From Bacillus inaquosorum KCTC 13429 (lineage in GTDB: Bacteria; Bacillota; Bacilli; Bacillales; Bacillaceae): a stretch of DNA of 64,000 nt. The notes below the pieces were generated by a model. The model had not been told where the DNA came from and searched no databases. It saw nothing but the letters and a program-made list of their open reading frames with translations. The position numbers and the translations under genes were made by a program. The stretch's first letter is position 1. Each line of letters begins with the position of its first letter. The stretch covers positions 62,001 to 126,000 of the forward strand of contig NZ_AMXN01000008.1 in the NCBI RefSeq assembly GCF_000332645.1. Direction: 5' to 3'. Shown here piece after piece: positions 10,032 to 20,232 of the stretch.

Positions 10032-10610
10032 TTACACTTGCAAACCGTAGTTCCGGCACAATGCAGCCAGTCCGCCGGAAAAACCGCTGCCGATCGCATT
10101 GAATTTCCACTCGCCGCCGTGTCTGTAAAGCTCACAAACGACAACAGCTGTTTCAATGGAGAAGTCTTCTCCCAAGTCGAAGCGAAGAAGCTCATTCTGC
10201 GTCTCTTCGTCCACAACGCGCACAAACGCATTGGAAACTTGTCCAAAATTTTGGCTGCGTGCTTCTGCGTCGTGAATGGTCACTGTGATGCCGATTTTCT
10301 CAATGTGAGCAGGGATTTTCGAAAAATCAACGATAATCTGCTCATCATCTCCGTCGCCCTCACCCGTGCGGTTGTCACCCGTATGGATGACACCGCCGCT
10401 CGGATGTTCAAGGTTATTATAGAAGACGAAATCGAGATCATTCACGCAGTTATCATGCGCATCAACTAAAAAGGCTGAAGCATCCAGGTCAAAATCGTGC
10501 CCGCCGGAGTACTTGTTTGTATCCCAGCCTAAGCCGATCACTGCTTTTGTGAGTCCTGGATTTGTTTTCGTTAAATCAATGCGCTGTCCTTTTGATAATT
10601 GAATGGCCAT
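10032..10610 (-). CDS. yceE: YceE, TerD-domain stress protein
   Basis: A 192-residue TerD-domain protein. The start at 10610 (MAIQLSKGQ) aligns with YceD; the longer open frame upstream is not homologous. TerD hallmarks: [35 protein letters not shown] and [15 protein letters not shown], whose clustered Asp residues form the calcium sites of the family, and the ending [19 protein letters not shown]. It is closely related to YceD immediately upstream, a tandem duplication. It acts in the cytoplasm in an envelope/toxic-anion stress response; the molecular function is not established. Confidence 0.93.
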   Translation of the reverse strand: MAIQLSKGQRIDLTKTNPGLTKAVIGLGWDTNKYSGGHDFDLDASAFLVDAHDNCVNDLDFVFYNNLEHPSGGVIHTGDNRTGEGDGDDEQIIVDFSKIPAHIEKIGITVTIHDAEARSQNFGQVSNAFVRVVDEETQNELLRFDLGEDFSIETAVVVCELYRHGGEWKFNAIGSGFSGGLAALCRNYGLQV

Positions 10611-10645
10611 ACTGCCTCTCTCCTTTCTGCTCTTCGTAATTGGTC

Positions 10646-11227
10646 TTAACCGACTTGCAAACCGTAGTCTGTTGCGATGCGGGCAAGACCGCCTTGGTAG
10701 CCTGAGCCGATAGCGGAGAATTTCCACTCGCCGTTATGTCTGTAAAGCTCCCCTGCAATGATTGCCGTTTCAATAGAGAAATCTTCCGCAAGGTCATAAC
10801 GGATGAGCTCTTCATTTGTTTCTTCATTTACGATGCGAACGAACGCGTTTGATACTTGTCCAAAGTTTTGGCTGCGTGCTTCCGCTTCGTGAATTGTGAT
10901 AACAAATGAGATTTTATCAATGTTAGCCGGCACAGCGCTGAGATTCACCTTTACATTCTCATCGTCGCCTTCGCCTAAGCCTGTCAGGTTATCGCCTGAG
11001 TGGACGACTGAACCGTTGCCGCCTTCAAGCTGATTGTAGAAAATAAAATCGTTTGGAGACGCGCATTTCCCTGCTGCATCTAACAGAAATACACTTGAGT
11101 CAAGGTCAAAGTCGTGCCCGCCGTCATACTTATTCGTATCCCAGCCTAAACCGACAACAACCTTTGAAAGACCCGGATTTGTTTTTGTCAAATCTACTTT
11201 TTGTCCTTTTGCCAATGAAATTGCCAT
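10646..11227 (-). CDS. yceD: YceD, TerD-domain stress protein
   Basis: A 193-residue TerD protein, the second of three in tandem. It carries [20 protein letters not shown] at the start, the Asp-rich metal-binding motif [13 protein letters not shown], and [15 protein letters not shown]. Over its length it is very similar to YceE; YceC is more divergent. TerD proteins bind calcium and associate with the membrane in tellurite/phage/stress resistance clusters. It lies 24 nt after yceC and 35 nt before yceE. Confidence 0.93.
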   Translation of the reverse strand: MAISLAKGQKVDLTKTNPGLSKVVVGLGWDTNKYDGGHDFDLDSSVFLLDAAGKCASPNDFIFYNQLEGGNGSVVHSGDNLTGLGEGDDENVKVNLSAVPANIDKISFVITIHEAEARSQNFGQVSNAFVRIVNEETNEELIRYDLAEDFSIETAIIAGELYRHNGEWKFSAIGSGYQGGLARIATDYGLQVG

Positions 11228-11251
11228 GTTTCATCCACTCCTTTTTTTCTT

Positions 11252-11851
11252 TTACGCGTATCGGCTGATAATATCTTCTAATCTCGTATCATTTGTGCCT
11301 TCACCGATCGCCGCAAACTTCCACTCGCTGCCGCTGCGGTAGATTTCTGCTGTAATCAAGCTTGTTCTGCCGGCATAATTGTCTCTCAAATTGTATTTGA
11401 GCATTTCTTCATGATTAGATTGATCAACCACACGGATAAACGCATTTTGAATCATGCCGAAATCTTGTTTTCTTCTGACACAATCATAAATATTAACAAC
11501 AAATACAAGCTTATCGATGTTTGCAGGCACTTTTTCCAAATCTATCATAATTTGCTCGTCATCGCCCGCACCGTCGCCTGTCAGGTTGTCGCCTGTGTGC
11601 TTTACACTGCCACAGCGGCTTTTCAGATTGCCGAAATAAATGACATTCTTTTTATCGGTGAATTTTCCGTTTTCCAGCATCAGCACTGAAGCGTCACAGT
11701 CGATATTCGCACCGCCTCCGCCAAGCAGTTTGCTGAAAAACCCTCCGCCTGAAGAAACCGGGTCCCAGCCGAGACCGACCATCAATTTTGACAGACCGGC
11801 TTTTCCTTTTGTTAAATCAATTCGCTGACCTTTTTCTAAAGAAATTGCCAC
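11252..11851 (-). CDS. yceC: YceC, TerD-domain stress protein
   Basis: First gene of yceCDEFGH, 199 residues from the GTG at 11851, chosen because AGGAGTG lies 8 nt before it while the upstream GTG is too close. The TerD fold is present with a Gly-rich insertion (SSGGGFFSKLLGGGGANI, residues about 33-50) not found in YceD or YceE, and the motif GANIDCDASVLML in place of HDFDLDAS. This is a diverged member of the TerD trio. Transcription probably comes from the sigma-W-type promoter upstream. Confidence 0.93.
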   Translation of the reverse strand: MAISLEKGQRIDLTKGKAGLSKLMVGLGWDPVSSGGGFFSKLLGGGGANIDCDASVLMLENGKFTDKKNVIYFGNLKSRCGSVKHTGDNLTGDGAGDDEQIMIDLEKVPANIDKLVFVVNIYDCVRRKQDFGMIQNAFIRVVDQSNHEEMLKYNLRDNYAGRTSLITAEIYRSGSEWKFAAIGEGTNDTRLEDIISRYA

Positions 11852-11938
11852 ACGATTCACTCCTACTCATCGAAATGTGAAGATAGTCACATTTATTTTT
11901 ACGCTCATAAGGAAAATAAGCCGTAAATTATTAATATA

Positions 11939-11965
11939 TACGTTTGTTATTATATCAAAGTTTCG
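11939..11965 (-). promoter_or_regulatory. Sigma-W-type promoter of the yceC-H operon
   Basis: On the minus strand, CGAAAC (11960-11965), a 17-nt spacer and CGTA (11939-11942) match the extracytoplasmic sigma-W pattern (TGAAAC / CGTA) except for one base. The operon is known as part of the sigma-W/sigma-B stress regulon. A TATAAT-like sequence within the spacer could also serve sigma-A. Confidence 0.7.
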
Positions 11966-12134
11966 TAAAAGTTAAGAATAATTGACGAAAATCCTCGAAA
12001 AAAAACTTCCATATTTGATATATGTTTTGCAAATGCTATGAAGTACAAATCTTAAACAAACCATTTGACGTGAGCGAGTCATTTTGCCTATTCTTGTGTC
12101 ACATTCTAAAAACAGACAGAAAGGAAGCGGCCTT

Positions 12135-13130
12135 TTGATTCATTTAAGCATACTTGATCAGGCACCTGTTTCTAAAGGAAAAAGCCCTGTGACGACTCTT
12201 CAGCATTCGGTTGAGCTAGCCCAATTAAGCGAACAGTGGGGCTATAAACGTTATTGGTTTGCCGAACATCACAGCACGAAAGGACTGGCAAGCACAGCGC
12301 CTGAAATCATGATCGCCCGCATCGCAGCACAGACAAGCACGATTCGTGTCGGGTCAGGCGGGGTGCTGCTGCCCCAGTACAGCCCATTTAAGGTGGCCGA
12401 AACCTTTCGCCAGCTTGAGGCACTGTATCCAAACCGGATTGACCTTGGCGTCGGGCGTTCCCCCGGCGGCACGACAAAAACCCGTCTTGCCTTAACGGAC
12501 GGGGTGAAAAAAAGCTTAACCGATTTTAACAGACAGCTGCAGGATGTCTCTTATTTTCTCACGGATTCGCTTCCTGCCGGGCATCCGTATGCCGGAATCA
12601 AAGCGGCGCCCCTTATTGACACTGCACCGGAGCTGTGGGTGCTCGGTCTCGGTGAAAACAGCGCAAGACGCGCGGCGCACCAGGGCATTGGGTATGTGTT
12701 TGGGCATTTCATTAACCCCGAACGAGGAGAAAATGCGTTTCGCGTCTACAGGGAAAGCTTTCAGCCATCAGCCCATTTCTCGTCCCCGTCCGCCTTGTTT
12801 ACGATTTTTGTCATTTGCGCAAAAACAGATGAAGAGGCAGAAGAGCTCACATTAAGCCAGGATTTATGGCTTCTTCGCGTCGGAAAAGGCTTGGATAGCC
12901 GCGTGCCGACCATCGAGGAAGCAAAAGCGCATCCCTACACAGAGTCCGATAAAAAACTTATAGAGGAAAACAGAAAGCGGATGGTGATCGGTTCTCCAAA
13001 CACTGTCAAACAGCAGCTTTTAGAGCTCACAGACCGCTATGAAACAAATGAAATTATGGTTCTATGCAATGTGTTTGATTTTGAGGCGAAAAAAGAATCT
13101 TATGAACGTCTTGCTGAATTGTTTCTATAA
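12135..13130 (+). CDS. yceB: YceB, luciferase-like flavin monooxygenase
   Basis: A 331-residue TIM-barrel protein of the bacterial luciferase-like family (FMN/F420-type monooxygenases). The open frame extends further upstream, but the TTG at 12135 is preceded by AAAGGAAG and begins the conserved first strand IHLSILDQAPVSKG. Family features follow: YWFAEHHSTKGLASTAPEIMIARIAAQTSTIRVGSGGVLLPQYSPFKVAETFRQLE and GRIDLG-type strand NRIDLGVGRSPGG. The substrate is unknown. It stands alone between the divergent yce stress operon and the convergent znu genes. Confidence 0.9.
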   Translation: MIHLSILDQAPVSKGKSPVTTLQHSVELAQLSEQWGYKRYWFAEHHSTKGLASTAPEIMIARIAAQTSTIRVGSGGVLLPQYSPFKVAETFRQLEALYPNRIDLGVGRSPGGTTKTRLALTDGVKKSLTDFNRQLQDVSYFLTDSLPAGHPYAGIKAAPLIDTAPELWVLGLGENSARRAAHQGIGYVFGHFINPERGENAFRVYRESFQPSAHFSSPSALFTIFVICAKTDEEAEELTLSQDLWLLRVGKGLDSRVPTIEEAKAHPYTESDKKLIEENRKRMVIGSPNTVKQQLLELTDRYETNEIMVLCNVFDFEAKKESYERLAELFL

Positions 13131-13131
13131 A

Positions 13132-13163
13132 AAAAGCAGTTTTCCCTAGGGAAAACTGCTTTT
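13132..13163. terminator. Bidirectional terminator between yceB and znuB
   Basis: A perfect 32-bp palindrome with arms AAAAGCAGTTTTCCC and GGGAAAACTGCTTTT lies between converging genes. Confidence 0.9.
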
Positions 13164-13167
13164 CATG

Positions 13168-14663
<1,496 letters not shown>

Positions 14664-14717
14664 GTCAATCTTCCTTTCTCACAAAGAAATAGTGTGCACC
14701 CTCCGGCGCACACTATC

Positions 14718-15695
14718 TTATGATTTAACCAATAGTGAATCTTTCAGGGCATCGAGGTTTTGTTTCATAATGTCGATATACCCTAAACCTTTATCCTGTT
14801 CTTCTTTGCTTAAGCCTTCCAGTGTATTAAGCACTTCTGTCTTCGCGCCGATTTCACTGGCGAGCGTATCTGCGACCTTTGAGGATGCAATTTCTTCAAA
14901 GTAAATAACTTTTACGTTATGTTCTTTGGCATATGTTTTCAGCTTTGCCAAGTCGGCTGCGCTCGGTTCTTGGTCGGGCGAAATCCCTGCAATCGGAACC
15001 TGCGTCAAACCGTATTCTTTTGCCAGATAGCCAAAAGCTGTATGCTGCGTAATGAATTCTTTCTTCTCCGCTTTTTTTACGGTTGTACGATATAGTTTAT
15101 CAAGATCCTGCAGTTTTGCAATATATTCTTTACTATTTTTCTCATAGTATTCTTTGTTATCCGGGTCCTGCTTTACGATTTGCGCCGTAATATTTTTAAC
15201 TTCTTTCTGCGCCAGAACAGGACTGAGCCATACGTGAGGGTCCATTGCATGGCTGTGCTCATGCTCCCCATGTTCATGTTCCTCGTGCTCTCCGTGCTCT
15301 TCATGTTCTTCTTCAGAGCCTTCCATTAAATCAATGCCTTTGCTCGCATTAACGAAAACGGCATGGCCTTGGCCCATGCTTTTTTCAGTTGACGGCACCC
15401 ACGTCTCCATGTACTCACTATTATAAACGAACAAATCGGCATCTTGAATGTTGGCAATGTCTTTCGGCGTCGGTTCCCAATCATGAGGCTCGACGGAAGA
15501 TGGAATTAACAGATCCACATCTCCTTTGTCTTTTACAATTTGTTTCGTAAATTCATACATCGGGTAGAACGTTGTGACAATGTGCAGTTTATCACTCTTC
15601 GAATCCGCTGACCCTTTTGTTGATGAGTTGCCGCATGCTGCCACTAATAAAAAGCACGCTGCAATCACAAACAAACCGCTCCATTTTTTAAACAT
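14718..15695 (-). CDS. znuA: ZnuA, zinc-binding lipoprotein
   Basis: Extracellular zinc-capture component of the ZnuABC importer, 325 residues from ATG 15695; the longer open frame upstream runs through the regulatory region. Lipoprotein signal VAAC with Cys21. The cluster A-I solute-binding fold is clear, with zinc ligand His in VEPHDWEPTP (residue 71), the later MDPHVWLSP, and QHTAFGYLAKEYG. Between residues 131 and 149 there is a loop with eight His among Glu/Gly, thought to scavenge Zn; it looks slightly longer than I remember for 168. Expected to be induced under zinc limitation by Zur release. Confidence 0.94.
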   Translation of the reverse strand: MFKKWSGLFVIAACFLLVAACGNSSTKGSADSKSDKLHIVTTFYPMYEFTKQIVKDKGDVDLLIPSSVEPHDWEPTPKDIANIQDADLFVYNSEYMETWVPSTEKSMGQGHAVFVNASKGIDLMEGSEEEHEEHGEHEEHEHGEHEHSHAMDPHVWLSPVLAQKEVKNITAQIVKQDPDNKEYYEKNSKEYIAKLQDLDKLYRTTVKKAEKKEFITQHTAFGYLAKEYGLTQVPIAGISPDQEPSAADLAKLKTYAKEHNVKVIYFEEIASSKVADTLASEIGAKTEVLNTLEGLSKEEQDKGLGYIDIMKQNLDALKDSLLVKS

Positions 15696-15730
15696 ATTGT
15701 ATATCCCCTCTTTTTCATAGTGACTTAAAT

Positions 15731-15749
15731 CAAAATGATAACGATTTTG
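15731..15749 (-). promoter_or_regulatory. Zur-box-like operator before znuA
   Basis: CAAAATCGTTATCATTTTG (minus strand) is a near-palindrome of the Fur/Zur type. It lies about 40-55 nt before the znuA start, downstream of a TTGCAA / TATTAT promoter candidate (18-nt spacer). Confidence 0.6.
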
Positions 15750-15849
15750 TAATCCTATATCATAATAAACCGAAGTCATTACGTTTTGCAAGATTAATTT
15801 TCATTTTGATTTTATTCTTCCCGTCTGCAGCATGAATATATGTACTTGA

Positions 15850-15876
15850 AAAAACCCGGCTGAAAAAGCCGGGTTG
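15850..15876 (-). terminator. Terminator after ycdG
   Basis: AACCCGGCT pairs with AGCCGGGTT and is followed by a T run on the minus strand, just after the ycdG stop. Confidence 0.88.
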
Positions 15877-15878
15877 AG

Positions 15879-17570
15879 TCATTTGACTGTTTTGTCGAGA
15901 AGATACACTCTGCTCTCGTAAGGCTGAAACACCATTTCATCAGCAAGATCACCGTTGTTTTTATAATTGCCGAGAAGCAGGGATGATTGCTCCTTGCCGC
16001 AGTGCTTAGGCCATCGGAAAACAGCTTGGTCTTTTGAAAAGTTATTGACCGACAAAAGCTGCTGTTTGCCGTTTTCTCTCATGTATACAAACAGCTGCGA
16101 ATCATCCGGAAGCAAAAGGTCATAGCTCCCTTTGATGAGGTCAGCGTACTGCTTTCTCAGGCTGATCAGCTTTTTGTAATAGGTTAAGATCGAATCAGGG
16201 TCTGTCTGAGCTTCCTCCACATTGATGGACGAGAAGTTCGGGTTGACCTTCAGCCAGGGCGTGCCGTCAGTAAATCCGGCATTCTTGCCGCTGCTCCACT
16301 GCATCGGTGTCCGGGCGTGATCCCTGCTTTTGGCTAAGATCGATCTCATCACATCTTCTGGATCATAGCCTTTTTCAAACACCCGTTTATGATACATATT
16401 GATCGTTTGGATATCTTTGTAGTCCTCAATCCGGGTAAACGGCGCGTTTGTCATCCCGATTTCTTCTCCCTGATAAATATACGGCGTGCCCTTCATAAGA
16501 TAAAGAACGGTGGCCAGCATTTTCGCAGATGCTTTGCGGTATTCCCCATCGTCTCCGAACCTGGACACAATCCGGGGCTGGTCGTGGTTGCACCAATACA
16601 ATGTATTCCAGCCTTGATGTTCAAGCTTCTTTTGCCATGTTGTCAAAACCGATTTTAAATCAGAAAGCTCAAGGGGTTTCAGATCCCAATGTTCTTTTCC
16701 GGGCTGCTGGTCAAGCTCCATATGCTGAAAATGAAAAATCATATTTAGTTCATGCTTATCAGTTCCCGTATACTTCAGCCCTTCCTCCGGTGTGACACTG
16801 CCAACCTCTCCGACAGACATGACATCGTACCGGGAAAATACTTCATCTGTCATTTCTTTTAAATAGTCATGAATTCGTTCGCCATTTGGCTGGAAAGGCT
16901 TCGGCTCTGCCTGCCTGATGATATAGTCCTCATACGAAGGAAGATATTCTTTCTTAGAGATGAGGTGGAGCTGGTCAATGCGCAAGCCGTCCACCCCTTT
17001 GTCGAGCCAAAATCTCATCATGTCAAATACCGCTTGGCGCACCTCAGGATGCTCCCAATTTAAATCAGCTTGTTTGACAGCATTCATGTGGAGATAATAT
17101 TCCCCCGTATGCTCCTCGTATTGCCAAACCGGGCATCCATAGTCAGACACCCAGTCCGTCGGCGGGCCGTTCTTTGTGCCGGGGCGCCAAAAGTAATAGC
17201 TGCGATATTTGCTTTTTTTGTCCAGCTCCGCTTTTTTAAACCATGGATGCTCGACCGAGGTGTGATTTAACACAAAGTCCATCACCAGCTTTAACCCGCG
17301 CTGGTGCACCTGGTCAAGCAGCTCGTGAAAATCATCCATCGTTCCGTATGAATCCATAACCGTCTTATGGTCCGTCACATCATAACCGTAATCAACATTC
17401 GGAGAAGGATAAATCGGGCAAATCCAAATCACATCTGCCCCAAGCTCCTTTATGTAGTCAAGACGGGAAATGATCCCCCGCAAGTCTCCAATTCCATCTC
17501 CATTGCTGTCCTGAAAGCTCCTTGGATAAATTTGATACACCACCGCATCCTTCCACCACTCTGTTTTCAT
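15879..17570 (-). CDS. ycdG: YcdG, GH13 oligo-1,6-glucosidase-like enzyme
   Basis: Cytoplasmic alpha-glucosidase of glycoside hydrolase family 13, 563 residues, like oligo-1,6-glucosidase MalL. Conserved regions appear in order: QIYPRSFQDSNGDGIGDL (start), DFVLNHTS, DGLRIDQLH (nucleophile Asp), SVGEVGS (acid/base Glu) and WCNHDQPR (third Asp). In the second conserved region Gln follows the catalytic Asp where MalL-type enzymes usually have Val, so substrate specificity could differ. It probably cleaves short alpha-1,6 or alpha-1,4 glucosides. It follows ycdF by 24 nt; together they could yield and oxidise glucose. Confidence 0.9.
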   Translation of the reverse strand: MKTEWWKDAVVYQIYPRSFQDSNGDGIGDLRGIISRLDYIKELGADVIWICPIYPSPNVDYGYDVTDHKTVMDSYGTMDDFHELLDQVHQRGLKLVMDFVLNHTSVEHPWFKKAELDKKSKYRSYYFWRPGTKNGPPTDWVSDYGCPVWQYEEHTGEYYLHMNAVKQADLNWEHPEVRQAVFDMMRFWLDKGVDGLRIDQLHLISKKEYLPSYEDYIIRQAEPKPFQPNGERIHDYLKEMTDEVFSRYDVMSVGEVGSVTPEEGLKYTGTDKHELNMIFHFQHMELDQQPGKEHWDLKPLELSDLKSVLTTWQKKLEHQGWNTLYWCNHDQPRIVSRFGDDGEYRKASAKMLATVLYLMKGTPYIYQGEEIGMTNAPFTRIEDYKDIQTINMYHKRVFEKGYDPEDVMRSILAKSRDHARTPMQWSSGKNAGFTDGTPWLKVNPNFSSINVEEAQTDPDSILTYYKKLISLRKQYADLIKGSYDLLLPDDSQLFVYMRENGKQQLLSVNNFSKDQAVFRWPKHCGKEQSSLLLGNYKNNGDLADEMVFQPYESRVYLLDKTVK

Positions 17571-17594
17571 CCCGCAGTCCCCCTGTTTTGTGTT

Positions 17595-18371
17595 CTATTC
17601 AAGCTGAGACGGATAAAGTGTCATTCCGCCATCGACGAAGAGTGTTGTGCCGGTCACATAGCTTGCTTCCTCAGATACGAGCCAAGCAGCTGCTGCCGCC
17701 ACCTCTTCCGGTTTTCCGAAGGCTTTCATCGGGATTTTTTTCAGTTGTTTTTGCCTGCTCTCTTCCTTTTTCGTATCAACATTTGATTCTGTGGCAATGG
17801 TGCCGGGTGCTATCGCGTTGACGCGGATTCCTTTATCCGCATAGTTGAGCGCAAGCGTTTCTGTCATCATCTTGATACCGCCTTTGGACGTGGAATACTG
17901 AACGTTCACGGGGCGCGGGATCTGCTGGTGAACACTCGAGATATTCAGCACATTGCCTTTGATATTGTTTTTCATCATGTGGCTAAGCGCTGCTTTTGCT
18001 CCCATAAAGGTTCCGGTGACGTTGACATCAATGACTCTCTGCCAATCTTCAAGGCTCATCTCATGCGGCATGGCCTCCGCGCCGTTAAAGCCGGAGTTGT
18101 TCACCATCACATCAAGTGTGCCGAAATGCTCTAAAGCGGCGTCCAAGAGCGCCTGAATCCCTTCTTCTTTTGACACGTCCGCCTCAACTGCGACGGCCTG
18201 CCCTCCGTTATTCTTAATGATGTCCACAGTTTCATCGGCTCCCGACGGATCGCTGTGATAGTTCACGACAACATTCATTTTCTCGTGTCCGAACCGTTCC
18301 GCAATGGCTCTCCCGATTCCTTTTGAAGAACCTGTCACAATCGCTGTTTTTCCGGTTAAGTCTTTATACAT
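17595..18371 (-). CDS. ycdF: YcdF, glucose 1-dehydrogenase-like short-chain dehydrogenase
   Basis: Short-chain dehydrogenase/reductase of 258 residues, close to glucose 1-dehydrogenase (Gdh). The NAD(P) motif TGSSKGIG is at residues about 14-21, the NNSG motif at about 91, the catalytic YxxxK in YSTSKGG at about 160, and the C-terminal FVDGGMTLYPS typical of Gdh. The ATG at 18371 has AGAGGAGG in front; the upstream in-frame start lacks one. It is followed by the glycosidase gene ycdG. Predicted to oxidise glucose to gluconolactone; related genes belong to the general stress response. Confidence 0.92.
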   Translation of the reverse strand: MYKDLTGKTAIVTGSSKGIGRAIAERFGHEKMNVVVNYHSDPSGADETVDIIKNNGGQAVAVEADVSKEEGIQALLDAALEHFGTLDVMVNNSGFNGAEAMPHEMSLEDWQRVIDVNVTGTFMGAKAALSHMMKNNIKGNVLNISSVHQQIPRPVNVQYSTSKGGIKMMTETLALNYADKGIRVNAIAPGTIATESNVDTKKEESRQKQLKKIPMKAFGKPEEVAAAAAWLVSEEASYVTGTTLFVDGGMTLYPSQLE

Positions 18372-18449
18372 AAACGATATCCTCCTCTGAATTTTCATTA
18401 TGCAGTGGAAAATACCCTATTTTTCCGGGTTGGAAACAGCATAAAAAAA

Positions 18450-18471
18450 CAGAGAACCTGTATGTTCTCTG
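18450..18471 (-). terminator. rapJ terminator
   Basis: CAGAGAAC / GTTCTCTG stem with a T run on the minus strand directly after rapJ. Confidence 0.88.
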
Positions 18472-18478
18472 CCATCTT

Positions 18479-19600
18479 CTATTGAAAACGCTGCTCGGCA
18501 AGCGTTTTTTTAATGTTCATCAGCCTGCGGTAAAAGAATGCGGCGGACTTGTAGCGTTCTTGCTGATTGAAACGTTCCGCTGTATCATGCAGCAGTTCTT
18601 CAGCATCGGCAAGAAGCTGGCGGGATTCCAGCAGGTCAAAGCATTCTTCAAGCACGCTCCTGTCGCCGTCGCCAAGATACAGCTCATGAATGAGGCGGAA
18701 TTTCGTTAAGTACATGTCATCTTCCCATTCAGCCGCGCTCTTTATCCCGCGGTCATACATCTCTACCGCTTTGTCGTATTTTCCCTGTTTACAGTAGATA
18801 TGGGTCAGTGAAAAAACAGCTTGAACGGCCTGCTGAAAGTTGTGCTCCTCAAAAATGGCGGCGGCTCTTTTGAAATAGCCCTCCGCTTCACTGAAATCAC
18901 CCAGACTGTACTTACAGTGTCCGACATTATAATGGGCAGCGGCGATCATATACGCTTCCTCAAGCTGCCTTGCATGATCTAAGGCGCTGCACAAGTGTGT
19001 CAGCGCTTTTTCATGATGATAAACATCGGTCAAATTTCCGGCGATGATAAATTCACACTGTACGCGGCGGCGCCCGTACAGTTCATATTTCGTATAGATA
19101 TCTAGCGCCTGGCTCGCATAATTCATGGAAAAATATGTTTGTTTGATGTGATAATACACTTCGGCAACCTTAAAAAGAAACTCAGCTTTTTCGATCTCAT
19201 CCTCGACATACTCGAGCTTTTCCTCGGCATGTTTATAATGGTCAATCGCTAATATAAAATTTTTCTGCTTAAATTCGTACATTCCTCTGAAATAATAAAA
19301 GTAGTATTCCAATAAGCCTGTGAGTTTTTGCTGATTGCTTTCAATTTCTTTCAGCATATCAGAGAACGGAGGCTTGGTGTCGCTGTCTTTCACCGGCATC
19401 AGCTTATCGAGCATGATTCGATGCCGGAATTCCATCAAAGAAAAATATAAAAGCAAGTCCTGATTTTCTTCCATGTCTTCTAAATCGTATTCAATCTCCT
19501 GCTTTAACGCTTCTGCTTGATCTGCTTCAAATGCGCGAATGAGCTTGTACCATTCGTTTAGCTTTACTGCTACTTCTTCAGATGGAATCTTTGCTCTCAT
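18479..19600 (-). CDS. rapJ: RapJ, Rap-family response regulator aspartate phosphatase
   Basis: A 373-residue Rap protein: an N-terminal three-helix bundle (about residues 1-75, with EVAVKLNEWYKLI) that contacts response regulators, then a row of TPR repeats (FKVAEVYYHIKQTYFSMNYASQALDIY, AAHYNVGHCKYSLGDFSEAEGYFKRAAAIF, and others). Rap proteins dephosphorylate Spo0F or block ComA, and Phr peptides inhibit them. No phr gene follows; rapJ ends at a terminator, so it is an orphan Rap. The Spo0F-phosphatase role is recalled from the family. Confidence 0.94.
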   Translation of the reverse strand: MRAKIPSEEVAVKLNEWYKLIRAFEADQAEALKQEIEYDLEDMEENQDLLLYFSLMEFRHRIMLDKLMPVKDSDTKPPFSDMLKEIESNQQKLTGLLEYYFYYFRGMYEFKQKNFILAIDHYKHAEEKLEYVEDEIEKAEFLFKVAEVYYHIKQTYFSMNYASQALDIYTKYELYGRRRVQCEFIIAGNLTDVYHHEKALTHLCSALDHARQLEEAYMIAAAHYNVGHCKYSLGDFSEAEGYFKRAAAIFEEHNFQQAVQAVFSLTHIYCKQGKYDKAVEMYDRGIKSAAEWEDDMYLTKFRLIHELYLGDGDRSVLEECFDLLESRQLLADAEELLHDTAERFNQQERYKSAAFFYRRLMNIKKTLAEQRFQ

Positions 19601-19678
19601 CGGTCTGCCTCCTTCCTCCTGCTACTATTTATGTTATATTTTATCATAGCTGTTCTCTTTTAGAGAGAGTCAATCTCT

Positions 19679-19692
19679 TAAAAGCGTTAACA
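19679..19692 (+). promoter_or_regulatory. cre-like sequence before cwlK
   Basis: TAAAAGCGTTAACA matches the CcpA consensus TGWNANCGNTNWCA with one mismatch and sits about 30 nt before cwlK. Could be chance; no promoter was confidently placed beside it. Confidence 0.3.
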
Positions 19693-19722
19693 TTCAACAC
19701 ATCATGAGAAAGTGAGACCGAT

Positions 19723-20226
19723 ATGAAATTATCCGCAAAAACATCCGTTATCTTATGTATTCTGTTTCTTCTTGATCTGTGTTTTAGTTATATACGGCAC
19801 GAATGGCATTCTCAAAACGCCCTGCAGGATATGCCCGTTCCTTCGGCTCTTCATCCGATTGTGAAGCAGAATGCCGACGCTCTAAAGGCCGCAGCAGCGA
19901 ATAAAGGCATTAGCGTTGTCATTACAGAAGGATTCAGGTCCTTTAAGGAACAAGACGAATTATATAAACAGGGACGTACAAAAAAAGGGAATATTGTCAC
20001 CTATGCAAGAGGAGGGGAATCGTATCATAACTATGGTTTAGCTATTGATTTCGCCCTTCAAAAAAAGGATGGCAGCATCATATGGGATATGGAATATGAC
20101 GGCAATCAAAACGGAAAATCAGATTGGCTGGAGGTTGTCGAGATTGCTAAGAAACTCGGTTTTAAGTGGGGCGGGGACTGGAAACGATTCAAGGACTACC
20201 CCCACCTGGAGATGATTCCTGACTAG
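19723..20226 (+). CDS. cwlK: CwlK, peptidoglycan L-Ala-D-Glu endopeptidase
   Basis: Membrane-anchored or secreted cell wall peptidase, 167 residues. After a hydrophobic N-terminal segment (SVILCILFLLDLCFSYI) comes a VanY/peptidase M15-type zinc domain: GFRSFKEQDELYKQG, SYHNYGLAIDFAL (His and Asp zinc ligands) and KWGGDWKRFKDYPHLEM (catalytic Asp region and last His ligand). CwlK cleaves the bond between L-Ala and D-Glu of the stem peptide. Divergent from rapJ and convergent with ycdC, separated by only a few bases. Confidence 0.93.
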   Translation: MKLSAKTSVILCILFLLDLCFSYIRHEWHSQNALQDMPVPSALHPIVKQNADALKAAAANKGISVVITEGFRSFKEQDELYKQGRTKKGNIVTYARGGESYHNYGLAIDFALQKKDGSIIWDMEYDGNQNGKSDWLEVVEIAKKLGFKWGGDWKRFKDYPHLEMIPD

Positions 20227-20232
20227 ACACCC

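Noticed and set aside
10611..10727. N-terminal extension of yceE
   Set aside because: It overlaps the yceD tail in another frame and is not TerD-like; MAIQLSKGQ at 10610 aligns with YceD and YceC.
12084..12134. Longer yceB start
   Set aside because: The upstream frame has no ribosome site; the TTG at 12135 has AAAGGAAG and begins the conserved sequence.
15696..15791. Longer znuA frame
   Set aside because: It runs through the Zur-like box and promoter; the lipoprotein signal starts at 15695.
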